DNA of 64,000 nucleotides, taken from positions 1 through 64,000 of the forward strand of contig JADLZK010012665.1 in the NCBI GenBank assembly GCA_015847255.1. Direction: 5' to 3'. Below the pieces are notes generated by a model, which saw only the letters and a program-made list of their open reading frames with translations, was not told the DNA's origin and did not search any database. This document shows, in pieces, positions 33,690 through 46,653 of this stretch (the first letter of the stretch is position 1; every line of letters begins with the position of its first letter). The stretch is from Hyparrhenia diplandra. Its lineage: Eukaryota > Streptophyta > Magnoliopsida > Poales > Poaceae. A program made the position numbers and the translations under genes.

Positions 33690-36019
33690 CTCGATCCGCC
33701 GATCTCTTACTGGTTCCCGCTGATTCGCTTCGCAGATTCGCCGCAGCAGCAGAGGAGTTCCTCCGTTTGCAAGGGCCGCGCCGCGCCGCGGACCTGGTTC
33801 GCGGAGAAGGAGAACGACGCGCGGGAGGCGTCCGCGAGGACGCACAAGGTGCGCTCCAGCGGCGGCGGCGGCGGCGTCGCCAAGAGCTTCATGGCGCCCA
33901 CCATCTCGGCCGCCTCCAAGGCGGTTGCGCCGTCGGCCACGCCGAGGAAGAAGGTGCTCGGCGAGCGCAACGACCCCGTCGCCTCCTCGCCCGTCGACCT
34001 CGCGCACAGCAGCAAGCCCAGGGGCCCGCATCCGCCGCCGCACGACGAGGCTCTGGGCGCGCCGAGGCGTCTGCGGTTCTCGCTGGACGGGGCGTCCGCG
34101 CCTCCTCCTCCTCCCGCGCCTGGGCCGGTCGTCTCGCGCGGCGTCCGGTCGTTCGGAGGCGACGAGGCTGCCGTGGTGGTGGAGAATCCCGTCTCCAGCA
34201 ACGACCACCACGCGGTGGCGGTGGCGGAGGCGGACGCGGACGCGGAGGTCGTGGCGGCGCCGTACGACCCTAAGACGAATTACCTCTCCCCGAGGCCTCG
34301 CTACCTGCGCTACCAGCCGAACCGGCACCTCCAGATTTGTCGCCATGGCGGTGGCAGTGTGAGGGGTCTCGAGGACAGTTTCGCCTGTGAGAGCAGCAGC
34401 GAGGAGGTCGACACTGCAACCACTACGGAGGAGGAAGTATCTGGAGAAGAGCAGCCGGACTTCCCCCACCGAGGAGGAGACCTCGGCCCTGGCCCTTCCA
34501 TCGGAGCCCGCGCTAGACTCGCCACTAGCTCGGGCCCTGACACCGGAGGCGAAGGAGTTTCCGCGTGATGGTGGCGTGCTGATACCTCAGCAGGAACCTG
34601 CAGTCAGCCCCGCGCGAGCTCGTGCCAAGAAGAGGTCATTGATGAGGTTCCTCTTTGCTCCCTCGCTCTGATTGTGTTGATGGCTGCAGCGTTTGTATGT
34701 GTGCCACCGCCGCCGGGTCATCCGGTCATGCTGAACACCTCTCTGTCAAAGGTGTCAGAGTTTCTTTCAGTTCAAGAATTGCATCCTGTGGAGTTGGCTG
34801 CTAGGCTGAAGCAATGGTCTAGCAGTTCATTCGACTTTGTCACGTCTTACTGGACAGAGGCTATTGCATCTTACCAAAGACGAGACGTCTTTGGTCCACA
34901 CTTACCTGTCAATTTGAGTGCTCTTGCTGCTGCAGATGTAGATGCCGATTATGTTGCTTTCTATTATAGTACTGCTCAGACAAGCCCAATCAATTTGGAG
35001 TTTGGGGTTGAGGAGGTTGTTTCAGCTCAGATGGTTGCAGGGCCTGATGTAGAGGAGGTTGTTTCAGTTCAGATGGTTGCAGGGCCTGATGTAGAGGAGG
35101 TTGTTTCAGCTCAGATGGTTGCAGGCCCTGATGAGGAGGAGGTAAATGCTGATACAGTAGTAGAAGAGTTGAGTGCTGAGATGGCCGAAGAAGTGTCTAG
35201 TAGTAGTGGGACAGACTTCATTCAAAGTTCCGATATTCCTTCTCAATCCACTACCGAGCCTGAACAAGCAGAGGGCACTGACGAGGATGTTCAGATTGAG
35301 GACTGCGAGGGTGATCATGCTGATGGCAAGGAGGATCTGGAAGTGCAGCATGGTGAGAAGTTGGGACAAAATATGTGGCCAAGTTACTTGGACAAAATAT
35401 CAGACCCTGTTGCAATCGGTGCTGCTCTTGCTGCCATTATTCTTGCAGCTGCTGTGGCGTTTCTTTGCATGAGGAAGAAGCAAACTAATGTTGCCTCCAA
35501 TGAACCAGCCGAACAAGTTGAGCAAGCTGAGCATGTTGAGCAGATTGAACAAGTTGAGCAGGTTGAACAAGTTGAGCAGGCTGGAAGTAGCCAGGGGCAT
35601 ATTGTTGCCAAGGGTTCACTGTTTCCTAGTCCTGGCGTAGAAGAAACTGAGAGACTTGGTGCCTCTGGCCCATCACAGTATAGCAGCAGCTTGTCATCTG
35701 GGCTTGGGAGGAGGAGGAATACCAAAGGTGAGGAATATCAAGTGTCGAGGAGGGATTCTACAGGTCAATCCACATCATCCTATGGTAGTTTCACCACATA
35801 CCAGAAGATCCCAGCCAAGAAAAAGAAAGTAAGCTGCAACTTGTATTTCTTATTCAGTTTTGTTCATTTTGCTTGTTTGTCTAGCTTTGTTTAACTTTTG
35901 TCTGGCTTTGTTTAACTTGTACTGACTTTGTCCCCACTACACAGGGAAACAAGGAGGACGAAGCGATGACCCCAGTCAGGCGCTCCAGCAGGCTGAGTGT
36001 GAAAACTCCTGAAGCTTAG
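33451..36019 (+). CDS. Plant-specific single-pass membrane protein, three exons
   Basis: Exons are 33451-33562, 33736-35828 and 35945-36019. The donors are GTAAGA and GTAAGC, the acceptors CGCAG and CACAG, and joins are in phase (total 2280 nt). The N-half is basic and Ser/Pro-rich with KSFMAPTISAASKAV, TPRKKVLGERND and NYLSPRPRYLRYQPNRH, hallmarks I associate with an uncharacterised plant family. Two hydrophobic stretches follow: ALIVLMAAAFVCV (about 34668) and IGAALAAIILAAAVAFLCM (about 35419-35471). Between them is an acidic region with three 14-residue repeats. After the second come Val-Glu-Gln repeats and a basic C-terminal RRSSRL motif. As written, a one-base gain near 34461-34467 and a one-base loss near 34660-34662 put about 200 nt in another frame, with a stop at 34566. 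The two changes cancel. Function unknown. Confidence 0.75.
33642..33686. repeat. (CT)n microsatellite in intron 1
   Basis: An uninterrupted TC dinucleotide run of 45 bases in the 173-bp first intron of the membrane protein gene. It is likely length-polymorphic. Confidence 0.95.
35013..35138 (+). repeat. Three 42-bp in-frame coding repeats
   Basis: Copies at 35013-35054, 35055-35096 and 35097-35138 each encode EVVSAQMVAGPDVE with few changes (S-V-Q in the middle copy). The unit length keeps the frame, so copy number can vary without breaking the protein. Confidence 0.95.
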
Positions 36020-36514
36020 GATTGGGGCAAGCTGGCCTATGAACTGTTCTTTAAAGAATTTAACTTTTAGATTTAGATACTTGCTATTGCCACTTAGGTT
36101 TGCTGCTCAATGAACTATCATATCGTCTCTGGGCATTCAAAAGATTTGTATGATGTGATAAACAGCTCTCTGCTGTTTTTCCTTCAAAAATAATTAGGAC
36201 TTGTGTGTTCAGTATAACTGCATAAGATTTAATTGATGTTGACTTGCTTCTTGTACTGTTCTCTGGTTGAGATGAATCCTCTTATTTTCAATGTTTCTTG
36301 AATATGTACTGCCTTGGTTCTATGGATGTGTACTGCCTTCAAAAATACATGTCCAGGAATATGTACTGCCTTGGTTCTATGGATGTTGCTATACACAATA
36401 TGTGATCTGGATGTTCACCAACGAACTAAAATTCTATTACTAATCCAAGGAACACATAATGTCATGATATATTCATTTGGGGTTTATTTAATTGAAAAGC
36501 CATCTTTTCTTGTT

Positions 36515-36548
36515 AGCCCTACCCCAACTAGCTTGAGACTAAAGGCTA

Positions 36549-36580
<32 letters not shown>
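36515..36580 (+). mobile_element. Au-type SINE 3' end with (TTG)n tail
   Basis: The phrase agccctaccccaactagctt then gagactaaaggct, followed by about ten TTG repeats, matches the known 3' end of Au-like SINEs in grasses. The tRNA-derived 5' part is not visible. A more degraded relative without a clear tail is at about 45128-45158. Confidence 0.65.
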
Positions 36581-36581
<1 letters not shown>

Positions 36582-38827
36582 AGTTGTCAAGAATGGAGAA
36601 ATCTTCCTGGACATTTGGATTACCACTCAATGAAAAAAACTATCACTTGAAAACGGTGAGAAACTTTCCATGTACAAGAAGCCTGCAACTAAATGCCGAG
36701 CATAGCAGTTCTTCAGTTATTGGGAATTTGGGAACATGTTTCCTGCAGGGTTTTCCACCTGCTTTGGGATATGTACATGAACCAAGCATTCTGCAGCTGT
36801 CCATTTATTATGAATATTTTGTTTTGTTAACTTCTTACCATAGGGGTTACTAATGCATTTCAGCTTGCTAGGCCACTTGCCACATTGATTGTCTCCGCTG
36901 AATTCTGTTAAAAAGCTGATTCTCCAACAACTTTAATCTAGCGTGCGTGTGCTTCCGTTCTTGATTTCTCGCCTACAGTTCTTTTTGTCCGGCAGCATTT
37001 GTTTGAGCTCCTGTCCTTGATTTCTATGTGTACCTTTAGGTATGTGCAGACATCTACAGCAGGCTGGAATTTTAGAAGGAAAAAAATATATAAAATTTCT
37101 CATGCTGCATTTATCGTGAATGACAGCATCACATTCATTTTTAAATTTTTTTCATATCTAATACATTTTCCTTGAGTTTTGATCTGTATCTCTGAAGAAT
37201 GCACCTTTGTCTGAATTAATGTCTTCCAGTCTTTTCTTGCTTGGTTTCAATTAATGTCTGAATTATTCGGTGCTTTATGATAGCCTTTCTATTTATGAAT
37301 AGCTAAGTATACTTCTTTTCCATATATTTATATCTCACGATTGGGGGATAAAAAATACTCAAAGTTTTGGCTCGTGGATATCATGGACATTTCAAGTAAG
37401 TGACCATCCTTTTTGTGCTTACAACCTGCCATCTTATGAGCAGATTATCATGTTAAAATCATGCACATAAACATTTGCTCAACTACAAGCTATTGTTTAC
37501 TTTATGTCCACACACCTATCCTTTCCTGTCTGCCTATATGTTTTTTCCCCATATTTACTGCTTCAAATCTATATATACAGACTTAGCAACTATGATACCG
37601 ATGTCTTGTTGATGACTTTTGCTTTTAATTTATTCAGGAAAGATATTGTGTTATACAGGCAATTTTTTTATAGCACCAGCTGCATTATCAAATGCATCTA
37701 TGTCCATGGATCTTGCTAATAGGTTATTTAAATAGCGAGCAAGTTATGCAGATGCTCATTAAGAACAACTCTTTGAGAACATTTGGTATCCTGATTTACC
37801 TCATGATTTCCTCTAGGCTGGCCTGGTAACTCATTCAGCACAACTCTGATTTTTTTCGTTTGTTGCAAATCTAAAAGTGTTATTGCCTTCAAAAACAAGT
37901 GAGCGAGGGCATTTTCAAAGGAGGGGCCAAGGGCATTGTGTTTCTTAGAATCTCAAATCTTTATCCCTTATATCTTAGGTTTTGCAGTTATTTGTTTGGA
38001 GTTTGGCCTGTTCAGGAATACCTGACAGGTTAATGCCTTTCTAAGTCTCTATGTTACTTTAATCTTCTCTGTATGTGTATATAGTTTGCTAGAAATATGC
38101 CAATAGGGAGACTGCTAGTATTCCCGTTATGCAAAATAGGATGCTACAGAATTGAATGTTGAATGCGCATTACTTTGCCCCTCCAGTAGCATTGCAGCCT
38201 GAAAATATATAAAATAAGCATATGCTGAAGCCCTGGTCATGCTTCAACATTTTGTGACTTCATAAGGATCCGCCTGAAAATAAGCATTGCAGCTGAACAC
38301 TCCATTTTGCCAGGCTAAGACAACCACAATAATCATATCTGCTATTGAGTCTTCTGATTGTTGACTGAGGAAAAATACACAAATATATTTCATTCTAAAT
38401 CCATAATTAGTAGTAATAACAATGTATTTCAAAAAGTGTTGTGGTAATTAAAGTTTAATAAGGAAAACACGGTAGGTTGTAGGAATTTTTTTCCCGTTAC
38501 CTTGCAATTGTTTCCCTCTATCAGGAACTAACTGAAACCTGACCCCGAGACTGGTGGCCTTGGCACTGTTTTATCTAATTTTTGAGATGAAGTGGACAGA
38601 GGGTGACAAAAAAAAAAAAAGATTTAAAATGGCACATATACTACTACCAGTAGAGCTAGACTGAACAGAATAGCTCCATCAACGATGATCTGTGGCACTG
38701 TTGACACCTTGGTCCTTGATTAGTAGAGCCCCTTAATTTTACATGCCCACAATTATAGTTGTCAATTCGATCTGACTATACTAAAAGATTAACCACAGCT
38801 GCAGTTGAACAATCTTAATGTGGTTCA

Positions 38828-38892
38828 GGATGATGATTAAGAGAATACGTGCCAATGGCACGCTGAAAAAAAAAAAAGGATGATGATTAAGA
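38828..38892 (+). mobile_element. Micro-retroposon with poly-A and 15-bp target duplication
   Basis: The phrase ggatgatgattaaga is at 38828-38842 and 38878-38892. The insert is 35 bp: 23 bases including the palindrome cgtgccaatggcacg, then 12 A residues. This is the structure of a severely 5'-truncated retroposed transcript. Confidence 0.75.
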
Positions 38893-40954
38893 AATATGTA
38901 TTTGAGCTACTAGAGTATGTGGAAATACTTAGGGAATGGCCACCTGTTGCCTTCATAGGAACACTGTAGTTTGTAAATGTTAATCTGATGCATTGATCGT
39001 GCTACATTTCAGGTATATTTTACACCTACTACTTACCTGTTGCTGAAGACAGAAATATAAATGGTACAGTACCATTTTCTTTAACTGTCTTCAGTAAATA
39101 TGCTTAACCCTGTAAGCTGAAAGAGGTTGCCAGAACTTGAACTAATGTCTATTCTAGAATTTGGGAAGAGTTAATGGCTTGGATACTAATGATAGCTTGT
39201 AGTAATTTTGGCAGGTAGAGTTACATCCATCAATCAAACTATCACAGGCCTTACTTACATACCCTCTCTAATTTCTGTTGTATTAATTTTTTTTGGTGCG
39301 TCAACTACAACACTATTTAAGGAAAAAAAATACAGTTCCCTCTTTCAACTCCATAATGTACTGATTCACTATGTCGTTTCCTACACCAGATAACAAGCAC
39401 CCAACAGTATGTCGGCTTCAACATTTTGTGACATGCTATATAGCTAAGAAAGTCGTCCTGTGAGAAAAACAAATGCAGGTAATCCCACCCAAAACTCACG
39501 TATACGTTTTTTTTATGGCTGAAAATTGCAACCGTATTCACTGGACTGATATACTATGTCTATGTAGAAAACTGAATGTGCTCTGATTGCTTGCCTCCTT
39601 ATTAGTCACTCCGCTGTCTCCATATTTGAAGCTTTACGGATCACTGCAGGTGCGCGCGATGGTGCACGCCCTGCACTAGTGTACATAATTCATGAATGCA
39701 TCAACAACTGGACCACCAGCTGTAGTTTACGTGGTTCATGCTGTAGCTTGTAATTCTTAAAATCATGAACAGAAACAGTTGACACGGAGTAAAAACGTAG
39801 TGAAATTTCCAGTTCTCGGCACCTTGTCCTCCACATCAGGATGGAACAGATTTTGCATGAATCTTGAAGCAGCTAGGTAATTTTCCTTTTGATAATTCAA
39901 AGGATTTTTCTAGGATTGCGTGTTACTAAGTCACCCGAAGCAAAAGAAACATCAGATCATCGGGTATAGTACTGTTACAATTACAAAGTCATCAACCAAA
40001 GTTCATTCGGCAGAGCCATCTGATTTTCTCAGTGCAACTCCCGTGGCCATCGGCATATGTCCCTCGTGTGGCTTACCAAGCAAGCAGCCCTGGTCATCAG
40101 CTTTAACTTTTCTTTTGAGGAATAACTTGACATCTTAGCAAAATATCAGTATTCTTCCCTGGTCATCAGCTTCTTCCCTGTTAAATAGCAACGAAGTGCT
40201 TCTTTCTTTAGAAAACTCTGTTTTCTCACCCAGTTGCCAAAGTTTAGTCCATTAGGATCAGAGATTGTCATTCTGTGCCTCTATCTTTTCTCCAGTTCCC
40301 CGCGAGGATTGACGTGACTACATTCAACCTTTTGTTACTGCATACTATGTGATTCGAATTTTCTTTGTATAGTACATCTGAGCAGAATTTACGTTTCAGA
40401 GTGCAGAGTGTTCAGGCGCTTTTGAGGGAATACAGAAGTTTCTCCCAATCTAGAGGGGATTAATTTATCTTTACTGAAATTACTGTACTCCAAAGGAGCT
40501 CTATGTTTTCTAGTAACACAGTACCCGCAGAAAACCTTGCTCAATAAATTGTGTCCCTGCTTGTTGCAACTCTGTCGTATCTTTACGAGCTTTGTCTATA
40601 ATTCTACATTACATATATGCTCGTTTACTCAGGCTTATCTAATCTTCTTTCTTCAAACAACAATTGAGTTTTAATCTCTATACCGATCAATTTGCCGCAC
40701 GAATAGACAGAGATCTTCAGATTTCGTTTTTCTCATTTTGAAACACGTAGTAGCAACCCGTAGAGCGCGGGAACAAAAAATCAAACTGTTAGACCCACAG
40801 TGCGGATCTGCCTGCCAGGTCGGACCCACATGTCATAGACTGCTGGCTGCCGTCCTCCAGCTTGGGGCAGCTGCAGTCCCTCCTCGCATCATCCGTCGGG
40901 CCACCACCTCCGACTCCTCTCCCTCCGCCGCCTCCGATTCTCCCTCCAGTCTCC

Positions 40955-40970
40955 GCAAACCCTAATCCCA
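40955..40970 (+). promoter_or_regulatory. Telo-box just upstream of the PK start
   Basis: The motif aaaccctaa lies immediately before the ATG at 40971, within a CT- and C-rich leader. Telo-boxes are common in leaders of plant genes expressed in dividing cells. Functional role is inferred. Confidence 0.45.
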
Positions 40971-43900
40971 ATGGCCGCCTCCGCAAGGACTACCAGCTCG
41001 TCACCCTACCTAGTCGCCGCCTCCGCCCCCGCGGCCCACCGCCACGGGGCCAATCACCGGATCCGCGCCTCGGTGGGGGGGAGGCGGCGATGGACGTGGT
41101 GTCGGAGGCGGAGCTGCGGGAGAAAGGGTTCATGGGGATGCGGAAGACGAAGCTGGTGTGCACGGTGGGGCCAGCCTGCGTCGAAGCGCTGCCGGCGCTG
41201 GCGCGCGGCGGGATGGGCGTGGCGCGGGTCAACCTCTGCCACGGTGGCCGCGAGTGGCACCGCGCCGCCATGCGCGCCGTGCGGAGGCTCAACGAGGAGG
41301 AAGGCTTCTGCGTGACGCTTATGGTCGACACCGAGGGCTCCCAGCTCCTCGTCGCGGACCACGGAGGCGCCATCTCAGTCAAGGCCGAGGTAGGTTGGTC
41401 ACTTGGTCTCCGCTACTCTGCATCTGCATTGCTTCTCATGATCTCATCCAGTTGTTGCATTGTGTCATTAAGGTTCCCCGCGCCACATCTGATCATGATC
41501 GTGATCTTGTTTCATCTACTGCATACTCGATCTCTGTACTGCCTTTGTTGTTGTTGACCTATGACTATGTGGTTGTGCAGTGATCCAACCGGGGGAAGTG
41601 TGCACTGCTTTCAATAACTCAGTAGCATCGAACTTGGTGTTCTCTTCTGATGAAAACAGTTGTTGTTTTGGGATTAATTTCATATATTGATGCAACCCAT
41701 ACTCATTTGGTGTGATTAGATTGGAATTATTTCCCTGTTTGGTTAGGATAGTCATATTCTGGAGTTGCTTTGCTTCTTGCGACATGATGATAAATTGATA
41801 GTGGTACAATAAGAGCCTTATCCTGTTCCAGTTCTTTTGATGTTTGATTGGATTGTATTTGAGGTCCACTTGCCTTTTTGTTCCATACTAAAAGGATTTC
41901 TCATTTTTGTGCCTGCGTAATGTTGAGATACTTGGATAGTAATGGATTTCTACTAGACTGACAACTAATTAAACAATGATATGTTGAAATTGACAGTACA
42001 ATTATGCTGAGGGTATTTGTCTATTTGATGTACATGATGTTTTGTTATTCAAAAGTAATTGCTACTTTTTCTGTTCTTAACTGCTTATACTAGTGTTGAT
42101 AATGTATTGGTTCACCTTCATCTTGATCTTGCTTAGTGACTTTTTTAGAAGTTTTGCACACAGACATTAATTCCCATAATCACTCAAGAGATCAAATGTT
42201 TCTGAATCCTGATAAGTAGTGGGGAAATAGCAACCTGCAGAATATATGTTTTGTTTGCTCCTGCCACACCAAAAACGTGATTAGTGAATGGTGACTGGAA
42301 TGGCTCAAGTGCCAGTCCTGAAACCATTTGGTCTAAGTAGGTAGCTTTAGCTGTCAGAATATATATATATGTGCATGTGGGTTAGTAGTAAGATTTTTTT
42401 TTGTGGTAATTACTGAATGTGGGGGCTGGCAATAGTAGGTTGAGAAATTCTCTAGTGGCAAAGAGTTTAATGAAGGTTTATCCACATTATACTGTCTTTT
42501 TCAATCCAGATTCTAGAATATTTTATGAGTATTAGTATGGTAAATATGCATATACATAGTCTACTACTCTGTTTTAAAGGCGTCGCCTAGGGCGAGGCAA
42601 GGCGTCGCCTAGGCGTCCAGGCGTACTCAGCTCGCCTTGTAAAACAGGGCGCGCTTAGGCGCGCCTAGGCGCCAGGCGCGCACTCGCTGGACGCCTAGCC
42701 GCCTTTAAAACAGGGGTCTACTATACTTGACACAAACCATTTGGAAGTGCATCTTTCATCCATACCACCAGTTCGTATCAATCACATGTAGAACCAGACC
42801 CCCACAACTCATTGGCATAGCTTGACAGTATATACGAAAAGTGCACTGAAGTGGTAGTACAGATGAAAATTACCCTCTAATAATATGAATTTCATCCAAT
42901 ATCTATTGAGATATATTGGGCCTTTATTTTGTGAGGGAGATATATTGAACTTGTATCCTTGTTGTGTGTATCATGATATGAAATTGTGGACATTAAAAAA
43001 AAAAAGCGTGTATCCAGTGCAGAGAGCTCCCGCTCTGTGGGGTTTGGGCTTCAGCCCGGCTTATAAGCCATGTTACAGCGTTTTCTCTCACAAAAAAAAT
43101 AGTATCAGCCGCAAAAACCATCAGCCAAACATTTCTTCCCTACTTTACACACAAAAAGGTTTTAATTAAAAGATACTCTTCACTGATTTGTCAATCATGT
43201 TCTTGGATCTGCTGAGAATTAGTAAAAGGATGAGAGTATCTGGACCTCCGTAGTGGTATGCTGCATCGTTGAGAAAAAATATGATAGTTTTTTTGTCTTT
43301 CAATGGTATTGCAGGATGGGTCAGAGTGGATATTTACAAACAGAAGAGCTGAAGAAGCCCATCAGTTCACAATGCATGTGAATTTTGATAAGTTTTCTGA
43401 AGGTCTGAAGATGAAAAAAGGCTTTGTTTCTTGTCTGTCCATAATATGAATTCTAAACATTGCTCATTAGAAAAACAACTTTCTCCACATTTACAGGCAT
43501 TTTGGTTGGTGACGAGCTTGTAATAGATGGTGGAATGGCAACATTTGAAGTTACTGAGAAAATAGGAATTGATTTGCGCTGTAAGTGCACAGACCCAGGT
43601 TTGCTTCTTCCTCGAGCCAAGTTGTCATTCTGGAGGAACGGAAAATTAGTTCAAAGGAACTTTGGCCTTCCTACATTGTCAACAAAGGTTATTTTGGAAG
43701 AAAAGACTTGATATTCCTGCAACTCATGTATTAATTTTTTTATAGTTCCCTTCTGAAGCAACTTTTTTTCTTGACATATTAAGAATGCAGCAGCTGTTTC
43801 ATGGACTATTCTTTTCTTGAACTTGTGGTCCACTGGTCCATAGTTAAAAAACAAATCCTTGTGACATGATGAAATTTCTTGCTAACTTATGTGAGGAATA

Positions 43901-45842
43901 TGATCTAATACCTTCCCAACTTCCTTGACAAGATTTTTTTTTTTTTTTTTTTTTGTTTGGTGATATGTACATAATCTTCTGATCTCTCTATCATTCATTG
44001 GCCACAACTACGTATTTGCTGCTTGCTGAGTAGCCATATTATTTATCTTGTAGGATTGGGCAGACATCGAATTTGGGATAGCTGAAGGAGTTGATTGCAT
44101 TGCTCTATCATTTGTAAATGATGCTGATGATATAAAGCAGTTGAAGGCTTACCTCTCTAGAAGATCATTAGAGTGAGTGGATAGCTTCCACTTAGTTCCT
44201 AATGCTCTAAAATATTCATAGAGTTATTTGTTGCTTGATAACTGCTTATGATATACATATGGACTGTAAAATGTAGGTGGTGTCTGGATGCTGAATACTA
44301 AATACTTTGTTGAATTAAATGAAAACTCATGTTTGCTATAACCACCATTACCGAATTGAAATCTAAAAAAAAAAAATGTCGGCATCAGCTATGACTTCCA
44401 AAAATAAATAAATAATCCATTTTGTATCTAGTGGACATTGCATTCTAATCTGGAGAATGTGAAGCTGGTGTAGCATAGCTTAGTTAATTGTTTTCAAATT
44501 ATGCAGCTGAATACCAAATTAAAAATTTTACCTGAAATTTTGGCTGACGTATTTGCGTCAAACTTAGCAAGTGGAAAAAACTCAGAAATAAGGTTTAGAT
44601 ATATTTTGAGACTGCAGCTTGTACTTTTATTACTGTTGATATTATTTAAAGCTTCCAACATTATGCATCTGGTTGTATAACAGGCACATCAAAGTATTTG
44701 CAAAGATTGAGAGTCTAGAATCTCTCAAGAACCTGAAAGACATCATAGAAGCATCTGATGGAGTTATGGTAGCACGAGGGGATCTTGGAGTTGAGATTCC
44801 TCTAGAACAAATCCCAGCCATTCAAGAGTCAATTGTTAAACTATGCAGACACCTGAACAAGCCTGTTATAGTTGCTTCTCACCTTCTCGAATCAATGGTT
44901 GAATACCCAACACCAACTCGAGCAGAGGTAACCTAACTATAATACATAAGAAGAAGCATAAATCTCAAAACATGGTGTCATTCCATCTAACTTTTACCTT
45001 CAGCAATGCACCTGAACCTTAAACCAGACTTTGGATCCCCTAGTATCTAGTAATATTATTGCTACTGATGCTATTTTTTATAACTCTGTTTTTTTTTTTT
45101 GTTGTTGCCTCATGTTCGGTTTCTTGTATAGCCTACCCCTTGCTTGGGTTAAAGGCTTCGATCGTTCTATCTGACCATTTCCTGTTTACTTCTTTATGAA
45201 GGTGGCTGATGTTTCTGAAGCAGTGCGGCAGTATGCAGACGCTGTGATGCTATCAGCAGAGTCAGCTATAGGTGCATATCCCCAGAAAGCACTATCTGTA
45301 CTTCGTGCGGCCAGTGAGAGGATGGAATCATGGAGCCGCGAGGAAAACATGCAGAAACTTCTTCCACAGCATCAGCTTGCAATTACTCTGCCTGACCGGA
45401 TCTCAGAGCAAATTTGCAACTGCGCTGTAGAAATGGGTACTTATGTTTTTCTCTTTCAAAACATTGTCCTCTCTATTGAATTCTCACAAACATTATTTAT
45501 TCTGCAGCAAACAACCTTGGTGTGGATGCCATATTTGTTTACACAAAGCATGGTCACATGGCATCACTTCTATCACGCAACCGACCCAACCCTCCCATAT
45601 TTGCATTCACCGATAATGCCAATTCAAGAAAAAGCATGAACCTCTACTGGGGAGTGATTCCGCTTCATCTACCATTGTCAAATAGCATGGAAGATAACTT
45701 TAATAAAACCATCAGCCTGATGAAGTCCAAGGGTTCAGTGAAACCTCGAGACACAGTCTTGGTGGTATCAGACTCTGATCTAAACCGACCTTGTGCTGCC
45801 ACCTCGGTGTTCCAATCCATTCAGGTCCGGTTAGTGGAGTAG
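40971..45842 (+). CDS. Divergent pyruvate kinase family protein (plastid type), seven exons
   Basis: Exons: 40971-41389, 43315-43402, 43497-43687, 44054-44172, 44684-44927, 45202-45436 and 45508-45842. All joins are in phase with GT-AG borders. The A-domain start TKLVCTVGPAC...GGMGVARVNLCHG, the KIES motif, MVARGDLGVEI (metal and phosphate region) and PTRAEV place it in the PK family, which makes pyruvate and ATP from PEP and ADP. Several catalytic positions differ (see findings), as in the plant At3g49160-like subgroup. The reading from ATG 40971 resembles a Ser/Ala-rich transit peptide but is out of frame by one base: a run of seven G (41075-41081) would need eight. A second ATG in the main frame (41090) gives about 503 residues without that leader. 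The first intron is 1.9 kb and holds a MITE. Confidence 0.9.
42567..42716. mobile_element. Hairpin MITE with 7-bp target duplication in PK intron 1
   Basis: The 150-bp element has inverted ends around ctgttttaaaggcg and cgcctttaaaacag. The interior is made of cgcctaggcg-type palindromes, so the whole can fold back. Perfect TCTACTA repeats flank it (42560-42566 and 42717-42723). Superfamily unclear; a 7-8 bp duplication would suit hAT. Confidence 0.8.
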
Positions 45843-46653
45843 GTTCGGTATGTATTGTTTCATTACGGGGGTTGCTGCAAATATCTCATGGATTACGTGT
45901 CTCCATTCCTTAATAATAAGGAGAGCCATTTGACTGTTATACATAGTAGTACATGTAAATGATTTATGCATCCTTTGTTCTGTATCGTGAAAGGATAATT
46001 TAAAGGAGCCAATCATGTTTGACCTGTGTGCTTAGCAGTAATTATATTGTAGTATAGTAATCATTTTGCAATCTCACGCCGACACAAACGGAGTATTGGT
46101 CAAGTATTGTTGATTGTATTTGCGATGTACGTCCACAAGTGCAATCACGCTGTGGTGACAATATGGTTAGTTAGGTGTTAATCTCATGGCAGCAGCATGC
46201 AACTCTGGATCCCCACATGATTATTGGAGTGAACACATTTAATATCAGGATCTATTCTTTTTAAAGTTGGATGCGTATAAAACTGCTATGGATTCTATAT
46301 CACTTGGTCATGAAAATAGATGACTCGAATTCAGTTTTTCTATTGTCAGCATTCCTTTTATCCTACTCCTTGCTGTCACACAAACATGTTATTCATGATA
46401 TGATTTGGCCAAATAGAAAATACTAGTTTTTATAAGATTTGGCCAAACCTTTTGTTTGAACATGTAAGTTGTAAGCTACTATACGTGTAGATTTGTACTC
46501 ACAAGTACTTGCAAAATCTTGTAGGTTCGAAATATTTTAAGAATGTACTAAAAACTTATTGATAAAAGGTCGGTATCAAAGACTGCGATTGATGTCCACG
46601 TTTTGGCTGCAAGTATTACTTTAGAAAACAAAGATTAAATTTAGAGCAGCAAA
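45843..46653. other. 3' UTR of the PK gene and intergenic sequence
   Basis: A probable 3' UTR contains ttaataataagg at about 45908. After that the region is AT-rich with no gene seen. Confidence 0.5.

Larger units (their letters stand above)
36020..40737. other. Long AT-rich intergenic region with small insertions
   Basis: No gene is recognised. It contains a 29-bp direct repeat (36301-36329 and 36358-36386), a SINE tail (36515-36580) and a micro-retroposon (38828-38892). Short ORFs lack motifs. The first ~200 bp is the likely 3' UTR of the upstream gene. Confidence 0.5.

Noticed and set aside
34674..35894. The long ORF here as a separate gene
   Set aside because: Its reading continues upstream in the same frame as the end of a hydrophobic segment. 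It shares a transcript model with the exon starting at 33736, and its 3' end reads into an intron.
45196..45639. Separate small genes in this region
   Set aside because: These ORFs are exons 6 and 7 of the pyruvate kinase gene read through an intron.
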